Assembly: GCF_045310675.1 (NCBI RefSeq)
Contig: NZ_JBJHZZ010000006.1
Location: 86,899 to 150,898, forward strand
Direction of reading: 5' to 3'
DNA length: 64,000 nt
Source of the DNA: Clostridium_AT stratigraminis
GTDB lineage: Bacteria; Bacillota; Clostridia; Clostridiales; Clostridiaceae
The notes beneath the pieces are model-generated. The model had not been told where the DNA came from. It made no database searches and saw only the letters and a program-made list of their open reading frames with translations. Within the stretch, counting starts at the first letter, position 1; each line of letters starts with the position of its first letter. Position numbers and translations under genes: made by a program. Below, one piece after another: positions 25,412 to 35,081 of the stretch.

Positions 25412-27319
25412 TTAGTAAAGAACCCTTATATCTTCTACCCTTTTTGTCAATTTCATGCTATCAAGGTTCTCTAGAATTGCAACTGCATATTTCCTGCTTG
25501 TATTTAAAATGTCTCTAGCTTCAGCTGCTGATATACTGCCATGCTCGCTAATAAACTTAATAATATGCGCCTTTGCAGCTTCATAATAATCCTTTAATAA
25601 TACACACTCTTCTGATACCTTTGTTAAACTACCCATATCAAGCAGCGAATCATATACCATTTTAAAGGTTTTTTTATCCTTCTCACCTTGAATTAGTTCA
25701 TCGTATTTAGGCGGCATATACCTAGCTTCAGTATAGGCATTTATAACTTTATCCTTTAGGATATTTTGTTCTTTAGAATACTTTATTTCAAAGTCCATAA
25801 GTCTTATGAAGCTTCCTTGTATTCTTATAACATTTCTCCCATATAAAAGCTGCAGCAGCTCATCATAGGTTTTTTGCTTAATGCCTTTCCCAAAGACTTT
25901 ATTTTTTATTTCTTCCTTTGATATGCCGGCTTTAAGTGGATTCGCCATATGAAAATCAGTTAGGAGTTTTTCAATTTCTGAAGTTTTTAACTTTAAAAAG
26001 CTTTTATGAATATAAATTGGTTTATCTAGACTAGTAAGTTTTAGGAGCACCTTATCCTTAACTAAGTTTTCTAATCTTTCGGAGAGCCTTTCATCATTTT
26101 TCCCTAAGGCTTTTATTATCACCTGTTCATCTGGAAAATCCTTGCTAAGTTTCTCAACTAATTTATCTAAGATATCTTCCTGACTTCCGCTCTCCTTTAT
26201 TTTTAATTCTTCTATATAAGAATTATCAAATCTTCTAGCTTTTTTAGAGACAGGTTCTATTAGTTGTCCTCCACCTAAGGTATACATTGGAGAATAGTTT
26301 CTTAAAACAAAATTGTCTTTTCTTTGGGCTGTTAAAGGCTCCTCAAGTCTAAGCTGAACATAAGCTTTTGCTCCCGGCAAAAGCTCCTCCCTATCAAGTA
26401 AAACTACCCTGCACAAAATCTCGCTTGTTCCATGATAGAGTCTTACCCTTTGTCTATTTTCTAAAGGTTTTTCAGCAGACTTTAAATAATTTAAGCTGCA
26501 GTCAACAATTAAAGATGGCTCCATTACGTTTTCTTTTGAAAGGACATCACCTCTATGAACCTCGCTAGCTTTAACATTAGCAAGATTTAACGCCGCCCTT
26601 TGTCCTGCTTCAGCAAACTTAACTGGACTTTCATGAACTTGTATTCCTCTAATTTTTGTAAGTAGTTTAGAGGGATAAAGTTCACAAGCTTCACCTTCCT
26701 CAATTCTGCCGCTTATGATGGTTCCTGTAACAACGGTCCCAAAGCCGCTGACCGAGAAAACTCTATCTACAGTAAGTCTAAAATGTCCTTCAGTGTCTTT
26801 TGGCTCTACTTCCTCAGTAATTTTGTCTATATCCTCAATTAGCTCCTTTATGCCTTTTCCAGTTTTAGAAGAAACCTCATGAATTGGTGCCTCCTCAAGA
26901 AAGGTACCTTTAAAATATTCTTTAATATCTTCTTTAATTAGAAGAAGCCATTCTTCATCAACTAAATCAGTCTTTGTAATTACAATAATCCCTTTTTTAA
27001 TATTAAGAAGCTGCAATATTTCATAATGCTCTTTTGTTTGAGGCATTATGCCTTCATCAGCTGCAATTACAAGTAAAACCACATCGATGCTGCTTACACC
27101 TGCAAGTGCATTTTTAATAAATTTTTCGTGGCCAGGCACATCAATTATTCCAGCTCTCTTTCCAGAAGGTAAATCAAAAAAAGTAAAGCCTAGATTTATA
27201 GAAATGCCTCTCTCTTTCTCTTCCTTTAAGGTGTCAGTTTCTCTTCCAGTCAAGGCCTTTATTAATGTAGTTTTACCATGGTCTATATGCCCAGCGGTTC
27301 CTATGATTACATGCTTCAT
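25412..27319 (-). CDS. selB: Selenocysteine-specific translation elongation factor SelB
   Basis: 635-residue SelB. The EF-Tu-like GTPase part starts GTAGHIDHGKTTLIKALTG and carries DVPGHEKFIKNAL and ITKTDLVDE. Domains II and III follow, then tandem winged-helix domains from about residue 380 that bind the SECIS hairpin in the message. It brings selenocysteyl-tRNA to UGA codons. It starts 4 bases after the selA stop, so the two are coupled, and tRNA-Sec lies 68 bases downstream. Confidence 0.96.
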   Translation of the reverse strand: MKHVIIGTAGHIDHGKTTLIKALTGRETDTLKEEKERGISINLGFTFFDLPSGKRAGIIDVPGHEKFIKNALAGVSSIDVVLLVIAADEGIMPQTKEHYEILQLLNIKKGIIVITKTDLVDEEWLLLIKEDIKEYFKGTFLEEAPIHEVSSKTGKGIKELIEDIDKITEEVEPKDTEGHFRLTVDRVFSVSGFGTVVTGTIISGRIEEGEACELYPSKLLTKIRGIQVHESPVKFAEAGQRAALNLANVKASEVHRGDVLSKENVMEPSLIVDCSLNYLKSAEKPLENRQRVRLYHGTSEILCRVVLLDREELLPGAKAYVQLRLEEPLTAQRKDNFVLRNYSPMYTLGGGQLIEPVSKKARRFDNSYIEELKIKESGSQEDILDKLVEKLSKDFPDEQVIIKALGKNDERLSERLENLVKDKVLLKLTSLDKPIYIHKSFLKLKTSEIEKLLTDFHMANPLKAGISKEEIKNKVFGKGIKQKTYDELLQLLYGRNVIRIQGSFIRLMDFEIKYSKEQNILKDKVINAYTEARYMPPKYDELIQGEKDKKTFKMVYDSLLDMGSLTKVSEECVLLKDYYEAAKAHIIKFISEHGSISAAEARDILNTSRKYAVAILENLDSMKLTKRVEDIRVLY

Positions 27320-27323
27320 TATA

Positions 27324-28721
27324 TCAACCCTTCTGCTGCATTAAATTTTTAAAAGCTAGAGCAATAATATCAAAATCTTTGTCAAAGATGGTTCTTAAAT
27401 CAATTATAACATTATCTTCAAATATTCTTACTATAATTGGAATTACATAGTTCCTAAGAGAGGCTTCTATTTGCTTTGCTGCTTTGAAATCTGATTTTAT
27501 TCTTAAAACATACGTAGGTATTTTTTCAGCAGGCATTGAACCCCCGCCAACCATAGAATAATCTGAAGCAATATTTATATCTATTTCTTTTGCTGCTTTT
27601 AGAATTCTGTTTTTAAGCCTTTGAGCTCTCTTTTTGTGGATATCCTTTGAACTTAGTATCATATTTAAAGTTGGAATTTCAGCTACTGCTTTAGTTTCAT
27701 CCATATAATATTTTAGTGTGCCTTCTAAGGCCGCTAAAGTAAGCTTATCAATTCTAAGTGCTCTAGTTAATTGATTTCTTTTTATTTTATCTATATATAT
27801 TTTCTTACCTGCAATAATCCCTGCTTGAGGTCCTCCAAGCATCTTATCTCCGCTAAAGGTTACTACATCTATACCTTTTTTTATACTTTCCTGTACGGTT
27901 GGTTCATAGGAGAAACCATATTTAGAAAAATCAACTAATACACCGCTGCCTATGTCCTCAACCACAGGTATTGATTTTTCTTTTCCTAAGCTCACCAAGT
28001 CTTCAAGTGGGACTTCTTCAGTAAAGCCCATTATCTTAAAATTGGAGGTATGAACCTTTAATAATACACCTGTATTTTCAGTTATACTATTTACATAATC
28101 ATAAAGGTGGGTTCTATTTGTGGTTCCAACTTCTACAAGTGTGGCATTACTAAACTTCATTACCTCTGGAACTCTAAAGGAGCCTCCAATTTCAACAAGC
28201 TGTCCTCTTGATACAATGGCTTCTTTGTTGCTGCATAAGGTGTTTAACACCAGCATAACAGCAGCTGCATTATTATTTACAACCACAGCTGCTTCAGCAC
28301 CAGTAATTTTTTTTATAAGTTCTTCAACATGCTCGTATCTAGAACCCCTCTCACCACTTTTAAGGTCATATTCCAAATTACTATAGCTATCGGCACAGTT
28401 TATAATATGCCTTAAGGCTTCTTCACCTAATAGGGCTCTGCCTAAATTAGTATGTAAAATAACTCCTGTTCCATTTATAACCTTTTTTAAATTAGGGGAA
28501 TTCTTTTGCTTAACTAATTGTTTAAACCCCTCTAATATATCAATAGTAGTGAATTCAGTTATATTGTCATTTAAAATCCTATTTCTAAATTCCTCCAAGG
28601 TTTCTCTTAAAGCCTCAATAACTATAGGTCTCATAACAGCTTTTAAACTATTAATAACTATTTCTTCCTTTAGAAGGTCATCCATTTTAGGAAGTTTTCT
28701 AAGCAAATCTTTCTTATTCAT
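27324..28721 (-). CDS. selA: L-seryl-tRNA(Sec) selenium transferase SelA
   Basis: 465-residue PLP-dependent enzyme. The PLP lysine is K293 in VVTFSGDKMLGGPQAG. Other family features are INGTGVILHTNLGRALL near residue 83 and NNNAAAVMLVLN near 149. It converts seryl-tRNA(Sec) to selenocysteyl-tRNA(Sec) using selenophosphate from SelD. It lies between selD (41 bases upstream) and selB (4 bases downstream), one operon. Confidence 0.96.
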   Translation of the reverse strand: MNKKDLLRKLPKMDDLLKEEIVINSLKAVMRPIVIEALRETLEEFRNRILNDNITEFTTIDILEGFKQLVKQKNSPNLKKVINGTGVILHTNLGRALLGEEALRHIINCADSYSNLEYDLKSGERGSRYEHVEELIKKITGAEAAVVVNNNAAAVMLVLNTLCSNKEAIVSRGQLVEIGGSFRVPEVMKFSNATLVEVGTTNRTHLYDYVNSITENTGVLLKVHTSNFKIMGFTEEVPLEDLVSLGKEKSIPVVEDIGSGVLVDFSKYGFSYEPTVQESIKKGIDVVTFSGDKMLGGPQAGIIAGKKIYIDKIKRNQLTRALRIDKLTLAALEGTLKYYMDETKAVAEIPTLNMILSSKDIHKKRAQRLKNRILKAAKEIDINIASDYSMVGGGSMPAEKIPTYVLRIKSDFKAAKQIEASLRNYVIPIIVRIFEDNVIIDLRTIFDKDFDIIALAFKNLMQQKG

Positions 28722-28762
28722 AATAATTTAAACCTTTCTTTATAAATTATGATTTAAATATT

Positions 28763-29791
28763 CTACTCCACAATTATTAATTTATCCTCTAAAGCTATTA
28801 CTTCTCCAACTACAGCAGATTCAATCTCAAGGACTTCAAGTTCTTTAATTATTTTTTCCCCTTCTTCAGCACTTGTAGTAAAGAGAAGGCCTCCTGAGGT
28901 TTGTGGATCAAACAATATATCTTCAAACCAAACAGGTAAATTATTTAAAGCACATTTTTCCTCTAAATATACTCTATTACTATAGGTTCCTTCTGGAACA
29001 AGCCCCATTTCAGCATACTCCTTAGCTTCAGCTATATATGGTATTTTGTCTTTATAATACTTAATTGTAACCTTTGACGCACTAGCCATTTCGAAGCTGT
29101 GGCCTAAAAATCCAAAGCCAGTTATATCAGTGCAGGCGCTTATATTATAATTTACCATTATCTCTGAGGCGTATTTATTTAGTGTTGACATTACTTTCAC
29201 AGCTTTTTTATAAGCGCTATCAGAAACAATTTGTCCCTTAATTGCGGCATTAATTATACCAGTTCCTAAAGGTTTAGTTAAAATAACCACTTCTCCAACC
29301 TTTGATCCGAAATTTTTTAAAACCTTACTTGGAGGTACTAATCCTGTCACAGAAAGGCCGTATTTAGGCTCATTATCATCTACAGTATGTCCCCCAACAA
29401 TTACAGCACCTGCCTCTAATACCTTGTCAGCTCCACCTCTTAAGATTTCCGCTAAGATTTCAGTTGACAAACAAAGTGGGAAGCATACAATGTTTAAAGC
29501 TGATACAGGCTTACCTCCCATAGCATATACATCACTTAAGGAATTTGCCGCTGCTATTTGACCATAGGTGTAGGGATCATCCACTACGGGTGTGAAAAAA
29601 TCTAATGTCTGAATCATTGCAATATCATCATTTAATTTATAAACTGCAGCATCATCAGAAGTTTCTATACCTACTAATAAATTATCATTTTTCATTACAG
29701 GTAATTTATATAAAATTTTTGAAAGGGTCTCCGGCCCTATTTTGGCTGCTCACCCAGAAGTTCTGGACATTTCAGTTAATCTTTTTTCCAT
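28763..29791 (-). CDS. selD: Selenide, water dikinase SelD, itself a selenoprotein (in-frame UGA)
   Basis: 342-residue SelD read through a TGA at codon 14 (29750-29752). Starting at ATG 29791, which has AAAGGAGTGG upstream, the product reads MEKRLTEMSRTSG-U-AAKIGPETL. This matches the SelD catalytic loop (usually TSGCAAK or TSGUAAK), with selenocysteine where other species have cysteine. The rest is intact: GIETSDDAAVYKL, GQIAAANSLSDVYAMGG, GGHTVDDNEPKYGL and LFDPQTSGGLL. A hairpin suited to SECIS lies just after the UGA. A standard gene finder would start this gene about 32 codons late, at ATG 29695. The enzyme makes selenophosphate from ATP and selenide. Confidence 0.95.
29724..29738 (-). 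promoter_or_regulatory. Bacterial SECIS hairpin in selD
   Basis: On the minus strand AGGG (29735-29738) pairs with CCCT (29724-29727) around a GG-containing loop CCGGAGA. The stem starts 11 bases after the UGA codon, the position needed for SelB recognition. Confidence 0.65.
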
Positions 29792-29855
29792 TATTACCAC
29801 TCCTTTCATATCATAAACATGATACTAAAGTTCAGTACTAATTGTATAATATTAC

Positions 29856-30461
29856 TTATCTTATGTCTATATTATCTCTAAACTTGTCTAAAGTCTTATC
29901 TCCAATTCCTCCAATTTTCTTAAGATCTTCTATTGAAGTATATTGTCCATTTTTCTCTCTATAATCAATAATCTTTTGTGCTGTTGTTGGTCCAATGCCT
30001 GGCAGAGTGTCAAGTTCTGCTGCTGAAGCAGTATTAATGTTAACTTTATTTGATCCTTTATTATTTGTAGGAATAGCTTCAGAATTGCCAAGCTTAGGTA
30101 AATTATCTGATTTTCCTTCCACAAAAAAATAATCCTCATCCTTTAACTTTTTTGCAAGATTAAGCTTGGTATCGGGCGCTGCGTTATCAGTGAACCCACC
30201 AGCTGCCTTCACCAAATCGTTTAGTATGCTGCCGCTTGATAAGCTGTACACTCCAGGTTTTTTTATTTCCCCTTGAATATATACAGTTACCATTTTGCTA
30301 TCGGTTTTTTGCATAATTTCACTAGGAATACTATCTACAAAAATGTCCTGTTCCTCTAACTTATGGTTTTTAGGTCTATTTATATAAAGACCTACAACTA
30401 AAAAACCAATCAATACCAATAATATAACTACAGAGCCAATTATTTTTTGTTTGGTTTTCAT
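29856..30461 (-). CDS. comEA: ComEA-type DNA-binding protein (SLBB + helix-hairpin-helix)
   Basis: 201 residues. A transmembrane anchor lies near the N terminus (about 9-28), then an SLBB domain (about 57-115: VTVYIQGEIKKPGVYSL). The C-terminal pair of helix-hairpin-helix motifs is NINTASAAELDTLPGIGPTTAQKIIDYR and LKKIGGIGDKTLDKFRD, split here by position (about 139-165 and 175-195). In competent bacteria ComEA binds incoming double-stranded DNA at the outer face of the membrane and passes it to ComEC. It is upstream of selD on the same strand, 64 bases apart, and divergent from dacF. Confidence 0.93.
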   Translation of the reverse strand: MKTKQKIIGSVVILLVLIGFLVVGLYINRPKNHKLEEQDIFVDSIPSEIMQKTDSKMVTVYIQGEIKKPGVYSLSSGSILNDLVKAAGGFTDNAAPDTKLNLAKKLKDEDYFFVEGKSDNLPKLGNSEAIPTNNKGSNKVNINTASAAELDTLPGIGPTTAQKIIDYREKNGQYTSIEDLKKIGGIGDKTLDKFRDNIDIR

Positions 30462-30589
30462 TTACTCCCCTCCAAATACGTCCAAATATATTAATAATAT
30501 TTAAATTATTGACAATAATTTAATTTATTATCGCATCTTAAGCTTTTATTTGTTATAATTTATACATGTATGATATAGGAGGATTATCT

Positions 30590-31855
30590 ATGAAACGTTT
30601 TTTAACTTTGTTAATAGTTATTTTAATGCTTATAAGCAGTTCAAATATAATTATTTATGCAAAACAATCTGCTCCAAGTGTTTCGGCTGACAGTGCCATT
30701 TTAATGGATGCTACTACTGGTACAATTTTATATTCTAAAAATATGGATGATGCATATCCTCCAGCTTCAACAACTAAAACTATGACAGCTCTTTTAACTC
30801 TGGAAAATAGCAATCTTGACGATATGGTGACTGTTGGTAAAAATCCACCTTATATCGATGGAAGTAAAATAGGGATATTTGAAGGTGAAGAAATATCTGT
30901 TAGAAATTTATTATATGGGATGCTGCTTCTTTCTGGAAATGATTGTGCAGTAGCTTTAGCAGAACATGTTAGTGGTTCTACTTCAGCTTTTGCCGACCTT
31001 ATGAATAAGAAAGCAAGGGAATTAGGGGCTTTAGATACGCACTTTGTAAACCCAAGCGGGCTTTATGATGAAAACCATAAAACTTCTGCCAAAGATTTAG
31101 CCTTAATTATGAAGGAACTAATAAAATATCCTGAATTCAGAGAGATTTCTTCAACTTTTTCCTATAAGATTCCACCTACAAATAAGCATCCTGAAGGCAT
31201 TAATTTAGCAAATGAAAATAAATTAATAAATAAAAACTCCATGTATTATTATAATGGTGCAGATGCAGGCAAAACCGGGTATACAATCCAGTCATTACAT
31301 TCCTATGTTGCAAGTGCTGAAAGAAATGGACAAAGACTAATAGTTGCCTTAGTGCACGACAAAAACAAAACATATTTTCAAGATTCAAGAGCACTCTTTG
31401 ACTATGGCTTTAAGAATTTTGAATTAGTACCGCTTTATAAAAAGAATGAACTAGTTACAACGGTTACTGAAGGAGACTTAAACATACCATTACTCGCACA
31501 AGAGGATTACTACTATGTTAGGGATAAATCCTTAAATGAGGTTCCTAAAGTTGAAGTAAATAAGAGCAGTAATTTAAGTAATAAATCATTTTCAAGAGGA
31601 GATAAAATAACAGATGCCACTATGAAAATGGACAATGCTACCCTTCCATCACTAGAGCTAGACAGCGGCATAGACCATAAGATACCAACTATTTTAAATG
31701 AAAAGATCCTTTCAAGTAAAGGTATGAATTATTTGTTTTTAACATTAAAAATTATATTTGGTATATTCTCCTTTTTAGTTTTACTTCGTATAATTATTAA
31801 AACTAAGAAAAAGAAGAAACGACAAAGAAAACTTAGAATATATGAAAATAAGTAG
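30590..31855 (+). CDS. dacF: D-alanyl-D-alanine carboxypeptidase (DacF-like, S11 family)
   Basis: 421-residue penicillin-binding protein. A signal peptide (about 1-24) is followed by the S11 catalytic motifs S60-TTK, S115-GN and K228-TG (GKTGYT). A PBP5-like C-terminal domain and a C-terminal transmembrane anchor (about 382-406) with a very basic tail complete it. It trims terminal D-Ala from peptidoglycan stem peptides. ATG 30590 is preferred because TAGGAGG lies 8 bases upstream; an upstream in-frame ATG at 30566 lacks one. It is an isolated plus-strand gene that ends at a shared terminator with the pseudouridine synthase. Confidence 0.94.
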   Translation: MKRFLTLLIVILMLISSSNIIIYAKQSAPSVSADSAILMDATTGTILYSKNMDDAYPPASTTKTMTALLTLENSNLDDMVTVGKNPPYIDGSKIGIFEGEEISVRNLLYGMLLLSGNDCAVALAEHVSGSTSAFADLMNKKARELGALDTHFVNPSGLYDENHKTSAKDLALIMKELIKYPEFREISSTFSYKIPPTNKHPEGINLANENKLINKNSMYYYNGADAGKTGYTIQSLHSYVASAERNGQRLIVALVHDKNKTYFQDSRALFDYGFKNFELVPLYKKNELVTTVTEGDLNIPLLAQEDYYYVRDKSLNEVPKVEVNKSSNLSNKSFSRGDKITDATMKMDNATLPSLELDSGIDHKIPTILNEKILSSKGMNYLFLTLKIIFGIFSFLVLLRIIIKTKKKKKRQRKLRIYENK

Positions 31856-31873
31856 GTAATTTTACCTACTTAT
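31848..31873. terminator. Bidirectional terminator between dacF and the pseudouridine synthase
   Basis: Stem AAGTAGGTAA / TTACCTACTT with T runs on the plus strand (TTATTTTTCTT) and A/T on the other side. It overlaps both stop codon regions of the two convergent genes. Confidence 0.85.
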
Positions 31874-32761
31874 TTTTCTTATAAGTTCTTTTATATCTTC
31901 TGGTAGTTCACTTTCTAATGTCAAAATCTCACCTGTTCTAGGATGCGGCACTGATAGTTTGTAGGCATGAAGAGCCTGCCTTGTAATTAAAGCCTTATCC
32001 TCATCTATTCCATACAAGTTGTCACCATAAATTGGATGACCTAGATAACTTAGATGCACCCTTATTTGATGAGTTCTACCAGTCTCTAAAGTTAGTTCTA
32101 AAAGCTCCGAATCCTTAAAGCTTTCAATAACCTTATAATGTGTAATACTCTTTTGCCCTCTCTCATCCACTTTCCGCTTTATGCTGTCATCTCCAGTTCT
32201 ATAAATTGGTAAATCAATGGTTCCTTCTTTATCCTTAAGATTTCCATGTACTACAGCTAAATAGCTTTTTTTGAAATTTTCGCTCTGCATATCCCTAGCC
32301 AAGGACATATGTGAAAATTGGTTTTTTGCAATAATAATTAGGCCTGAGGTATCCATATCCAGCCTGCTTACTAGCCTGACAATACAATTCTCACCTTTTT
32401 CCTTGAAATAATATAATAAGCCATTTGCTAAAGTACCTCCTGGATAACTTCTCGTTGGATGGACAACTATTCCAGGCATTTTATTAACTACAATTAAGTC
32501 TTCATCTTCGTATCTAATGTCTAAATCTATTTTTTCAGGCTCAATATTTTGTGATTCATTTTTCTCTACTTGAAAAGAAATTACATCACCTATCTTTAAG
32601 ACATAATTTAATTTAGTTACCAAATCATTAACTCTAATTCTGCCATCTATGGCAGCTCCCTTTATTAATCTTCCTGATAGTTTTGCAGTTTTTCTTAAAT
32701 ATTCTCTGAGCTTCATATCTTTATCACTATCAGTAATTTTATAAATTAAATCATTATTCAT
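31862..32761 (-). CDS. RluA/RluD-family pseudouridine synthase
   Basis: 299 residues from ATG 32761, preceded by GAGGTGG. An S4-like N-terminal domain (about 12-70: MKLREYLRKTAKLSGR) is followed by the catalytic domain with the signature VSRLDMDTSGLIIIAK, whose Asp is catalytic, and the end GRTHQIRVHLSYLGHPIYGD. It isomerises uridines in rRNA or tRNA; the exact target cannot be told from sequence. The upstream neighbour is the LCP protein and it faces dacF. Confidence 0.92.
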   Translation of the reverse strand: MNNDLIYKITDSDKDMKLREYLRKTAKLSGRLIKGAAIDGRIRVNDLVTKLNYVLKIGDVISFQVEKNESQNIEPEKIDLDIRYEDEDLIVVNKMPGIVVHPTRSYPGGTLANGLLYYFKEKGENCIVRLVSRLDMDTSGLIIIAKNQFSHMSLARDMQSENFKKSYLAVVHGNLKDKEGTIDLPIYRTGDDSIKRKVDERGQKSITHYKVIESFKDSELLELTLETGRTHQIRVHLSYLGHPIYGDNLYGIDEDKALITRQALHAYKLSVPHPRTGEILTLESELPEDIKELIRKISR

Positions 32762-32849
32762 GTGCCACCTCAAAAAATAAACTGTGCTCACACACAGTTA
32801 ACTAATTATATTATATTAATTATAACAGAAATAGTAAAAAATAAATATC

Positions 32850-33803
32850 TTATTTCATTGCAGCCTCACTATGAAGCTTATTTAATAGCTCTATGTTCTT
32901 ACTTTTATCATAAATAACATAGGAAATGCCATTTATATATTTAGGATCTCCTTTAATTGTATAAATCTTTATATTTGCTTTATCCATCTTAGATAACATG
33001 AGGCCATATTTAATTATTTCATCTGCCTTCATATTAGTTTCAACATAATTTGAAATTGTACCTAAAATGCTTGGCAGTTTAGTTATAATAGAAGGGTTCT
33101 TAAACTTATCTATTACCTTATTAATAAAGAGGTGCTGATTCTCTATTCGTCCTAAGTCTCCATTAGCGAGTCCAGTACCATCATTATTTTCTCTCCATCT
33201 AAAAAATTCTTCAGCCTTTTCCCCGTTAAGCTCTACAGTATCCCCTTTATTAAAGTGGATATGGAGGTTTTGCGTTTTATCATCATAATTCATGTTATTA
33301 TTTATTGTCATTTCAATAGGCCCAATGCTGTCAATTACCTTTCTAAAGCCTTCATAGTCCAATTTAGAGTAATAGTTTACCCTTATGTCTAAAAGCTTCT
33401 CAACTGCATCAATTAAATAACCAGGACCACCTATTGCATTAGCTTCATTTATTTTCTTATTTGAGTTATTCATCTGAATTAAAGTATCTCTAGGAATAGA
33501 AATAACATTGGCTACCTTAAGGCTGGGATTTAAATTAATAAGAAGTATAGTGTCCGTCCTTTTAGGATTATTATTACTATTAGCCCCTATAGTTCCAACA
33601 TCTGTGCCCATGGCTAATATATTCACCTGTTCATCTTTATTAGCAGCTATAGGCTGCACTTTATTCTTTTCAAGCTTTGTATGATTAAGCCCATCCAAAT
33701 AGAAATATAAATAGCCAGCACCTGCAAGGCTAATACATACAAATAACGAAGCAAAGATAATAAAAAAGTCGCGAAAACTATGACTTCTCTTTATTCTTCC
33801 CAT
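32850..33803 (-). CDS. LytR-CpsA-Psr (LCP) family cell-wall ligase
   Basis: 317 residues. One N-terminal transmembrane helix (about 12-31) precedes an extracellular LCP domain with NILAMGTDVG, NPKRTDTILLINLNP, VISIPRDTLIQ and the late FFRWRENNDGTGLANGDLGRIENQH segment. LCP enzymes attach polyprenyl-linked glycopolymers to peptidoglycan. The gene starts 10 bases after yqeK's stop, in the nadD-yqeK-LCP order common in Firmicutes, so it is probably in that operon. Confidence 0.93.
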   Translation of the reverse strand: MGRIKRSHSFRDFFIIFASLFVCISLAGAGYLYFYLDGLNHTKLEKNKVQPIAANKDEQVNILAMGTDVGTIGANSNNNPKRTDTILLINLNPSLKVANVISIPRDTLIQMNNSNKKINEANAIGGPGYLIDAVEKLLDIRVNYYSKLDYEGFRKVIDSIGPIEMTINNNMNYDDKTQNLHIHFNKGDTVELNGEKAEEFFRWRENNDGTGLANGDLGRIENQHLFINKVIDKFKNPSIITKLPSILGTISNYVETNMKADEIIKYGLMLSKMDKANIKIYTIKGDPKYINGISYVIYDKSKNIELLNKLHSEAAMK

Positions 33804-33813
33804 TTCTTATCTC

Positions 33814-34383
33814 CTAGTGTTTTGTAAATAAAATAAAATTTCTGGCCTCAATAGTATCCTTATGAATTAGCTCCCCTTTATCTATTACATATTTGATAGT
33901 GTTATTAAAGGATAAAAGGAGTGCTTCATCTAAATTTTCATATGCTAAGGTTCTCAAGGCCGCTATGCCATCGAAATTTCTCATAGGTTCAATATAATCA
34001 GCTATATATATAATCTTCTCTAACATACTCATGTTTGTTCTTCCTGTCGTATGATAGGCAATTGCATTTAATACTTCCTCATCTGATATTCCCATTATAT
34101 CTTTTGCTATAATTGACCCAGCAAGCCCATGCATAACGTTAGAATTTTTTTTAAACATCATATCTATATTATACCCATTTTTCTCTAATAAATCATTTAT
34201 TTCCAAATTTTTTAAGTTTTTTGCACAGTCATGGGTGAGTCCTGCAAGCTTAGCCTTTTCTTCATCAACTTTATAATGCATAGCAAGACTGACAGCTGTT
34301 TCCATTACCCTTACACTATGCTGAAATCTTTGAGGGTTTAAATTTGCTTTTAAATATTCTGTTATCAGATTTTCATTCCACAT
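33814..34383 (-). CDS. yqeK: HD-domain Ap4A hydrolase YqeK
   Basis: 189-residue HD phosphohydrolase. The metal ligands are visible in RFQHSVRVMETA, LAGLTHDCAKN and NAIAYHTTGRTNMS, with IIYIADYIEP following. Members hydrolyse diadenosine tetraphosphate symmetrically to ADP. It is directly downstream of nadD (10-base gap), the invariant Firmicute pairing, and upstream of the LCP gene. Confidence 0.93.
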   Translation of the reverse strand: MWNENLITEYLKANLNPQRFQHSVRVMETAVSLAMHYKVDEEKAKLAGLTHDCAKNLKNLEINDLLEKNGYNIDMMFKKNSNVMHGLAGSIIAKDIMGISDEEVLNAIAYHTTGRTNMSMLEKIIYIADYIEPMRNFDGIAALRTLAYENLDEALLLSFNNTIKYVIDKGELIHKDTIEARNFILFTKH

Positions 34384-34393
34384 AAATTCACCT

Positions 34394-34999
34394 TCATTCC
34401 TTATACAAACCTAGCTCTGAAATTGTATTTAATACATTTAGAGGCAGGAGATGATTTACATTCCTACCTTCCTTAAGCAGTTTCTTAATACTTGTTGAAG
34501 AAATGTCCAAAGGATTTATATCTAAAAAAATTATCTTAATATTATACCTTTCCTCAACAATTTTCTTTTGCTTAAGAATGTTATCTTTTTCATAACCCAA
34601 TCTATTAAATACTACAAGTGTGCAAAGCTTAAATATTTCGTCTACATTTTTCCATGTGTCCAGTTCCATAAGGCAATCTACACCTGTTATTAAAAACCAA
34701 TTTGTTTCTGGTTCCTTTTTATTTAAGTAGTCTAAGGTTTTATAAGTATAACTTAATCCTTTCTCATCTATTTCGAAACTTGATAAATTAAATCTCTCTT
34801 CGCCTTTTATTGCCATGCTGACAAGTTCATAACGAATATAGGCTTCAGTTATTTCTCTGTTAGTTTTATGAGGAGGATTACCAGTAGGCATAAATAGTAT
34901 ATTATCTAAATTCAGCATATACAAAGCTTCCTCAGCTATATATAAGTGTCCAAAATGGATTGGATCGAAGGTGCCTCCAAATAGACCTTTATTTGGCAT
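34394..34999 (-). CDS. nadD: Nicotinate-nucleotide adenylyltransferase
   Basis: 201-residue NadD. The nucleotidyltransferase motif GGTFDPIHFGHLYIAEEA is at the N terminus, PTGNPPHK is near residue 40, and ISSTSIKKLLKEG is near the C terminus. It converts nicotinate mononucleotide plus ATP to deamido-NAD. The order yhbY-nadD-yqeK is conserved. yhbY lies 82 bases upstream. Confidence 0.95.
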   Translation of the reverse strand: MPNKGLFGGTFDPIHFGHLYIAEEALYMLNLDNILFMPTGNPPHKTNREITEAYIRYELVSMAIKGEERFNLSSFEIDEKGLSYTYKTLDYLNKKEPETNWFLITGVDCLMELDTWKNVDEIFKLCTLVVFNRLGYEKDNILKQKKIVEERYNIKIIFLDINPLDISSTSIKKLLKEGRNVNHLLPLNVLNTISELGLYKE

Positions 35000-35081
35000 A
35001 ATTTATCCCTGCTTTCAAAAATAAGCATGTATTATTTTTATGTGGTAAACAATACATGCTTATTTTAATTATTATTAAATA

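Noticed and set aside
29696..29791. The in-frame TGA near the 5' end of selD could mean a pseudogene.
   Set aside because: The TGA falls exactly at the catalytic Cys/Sec position, the rest of the gene is intact, a SECIS-like hairpin follows, and selA, selB and tRNA-Sec are adjacent.
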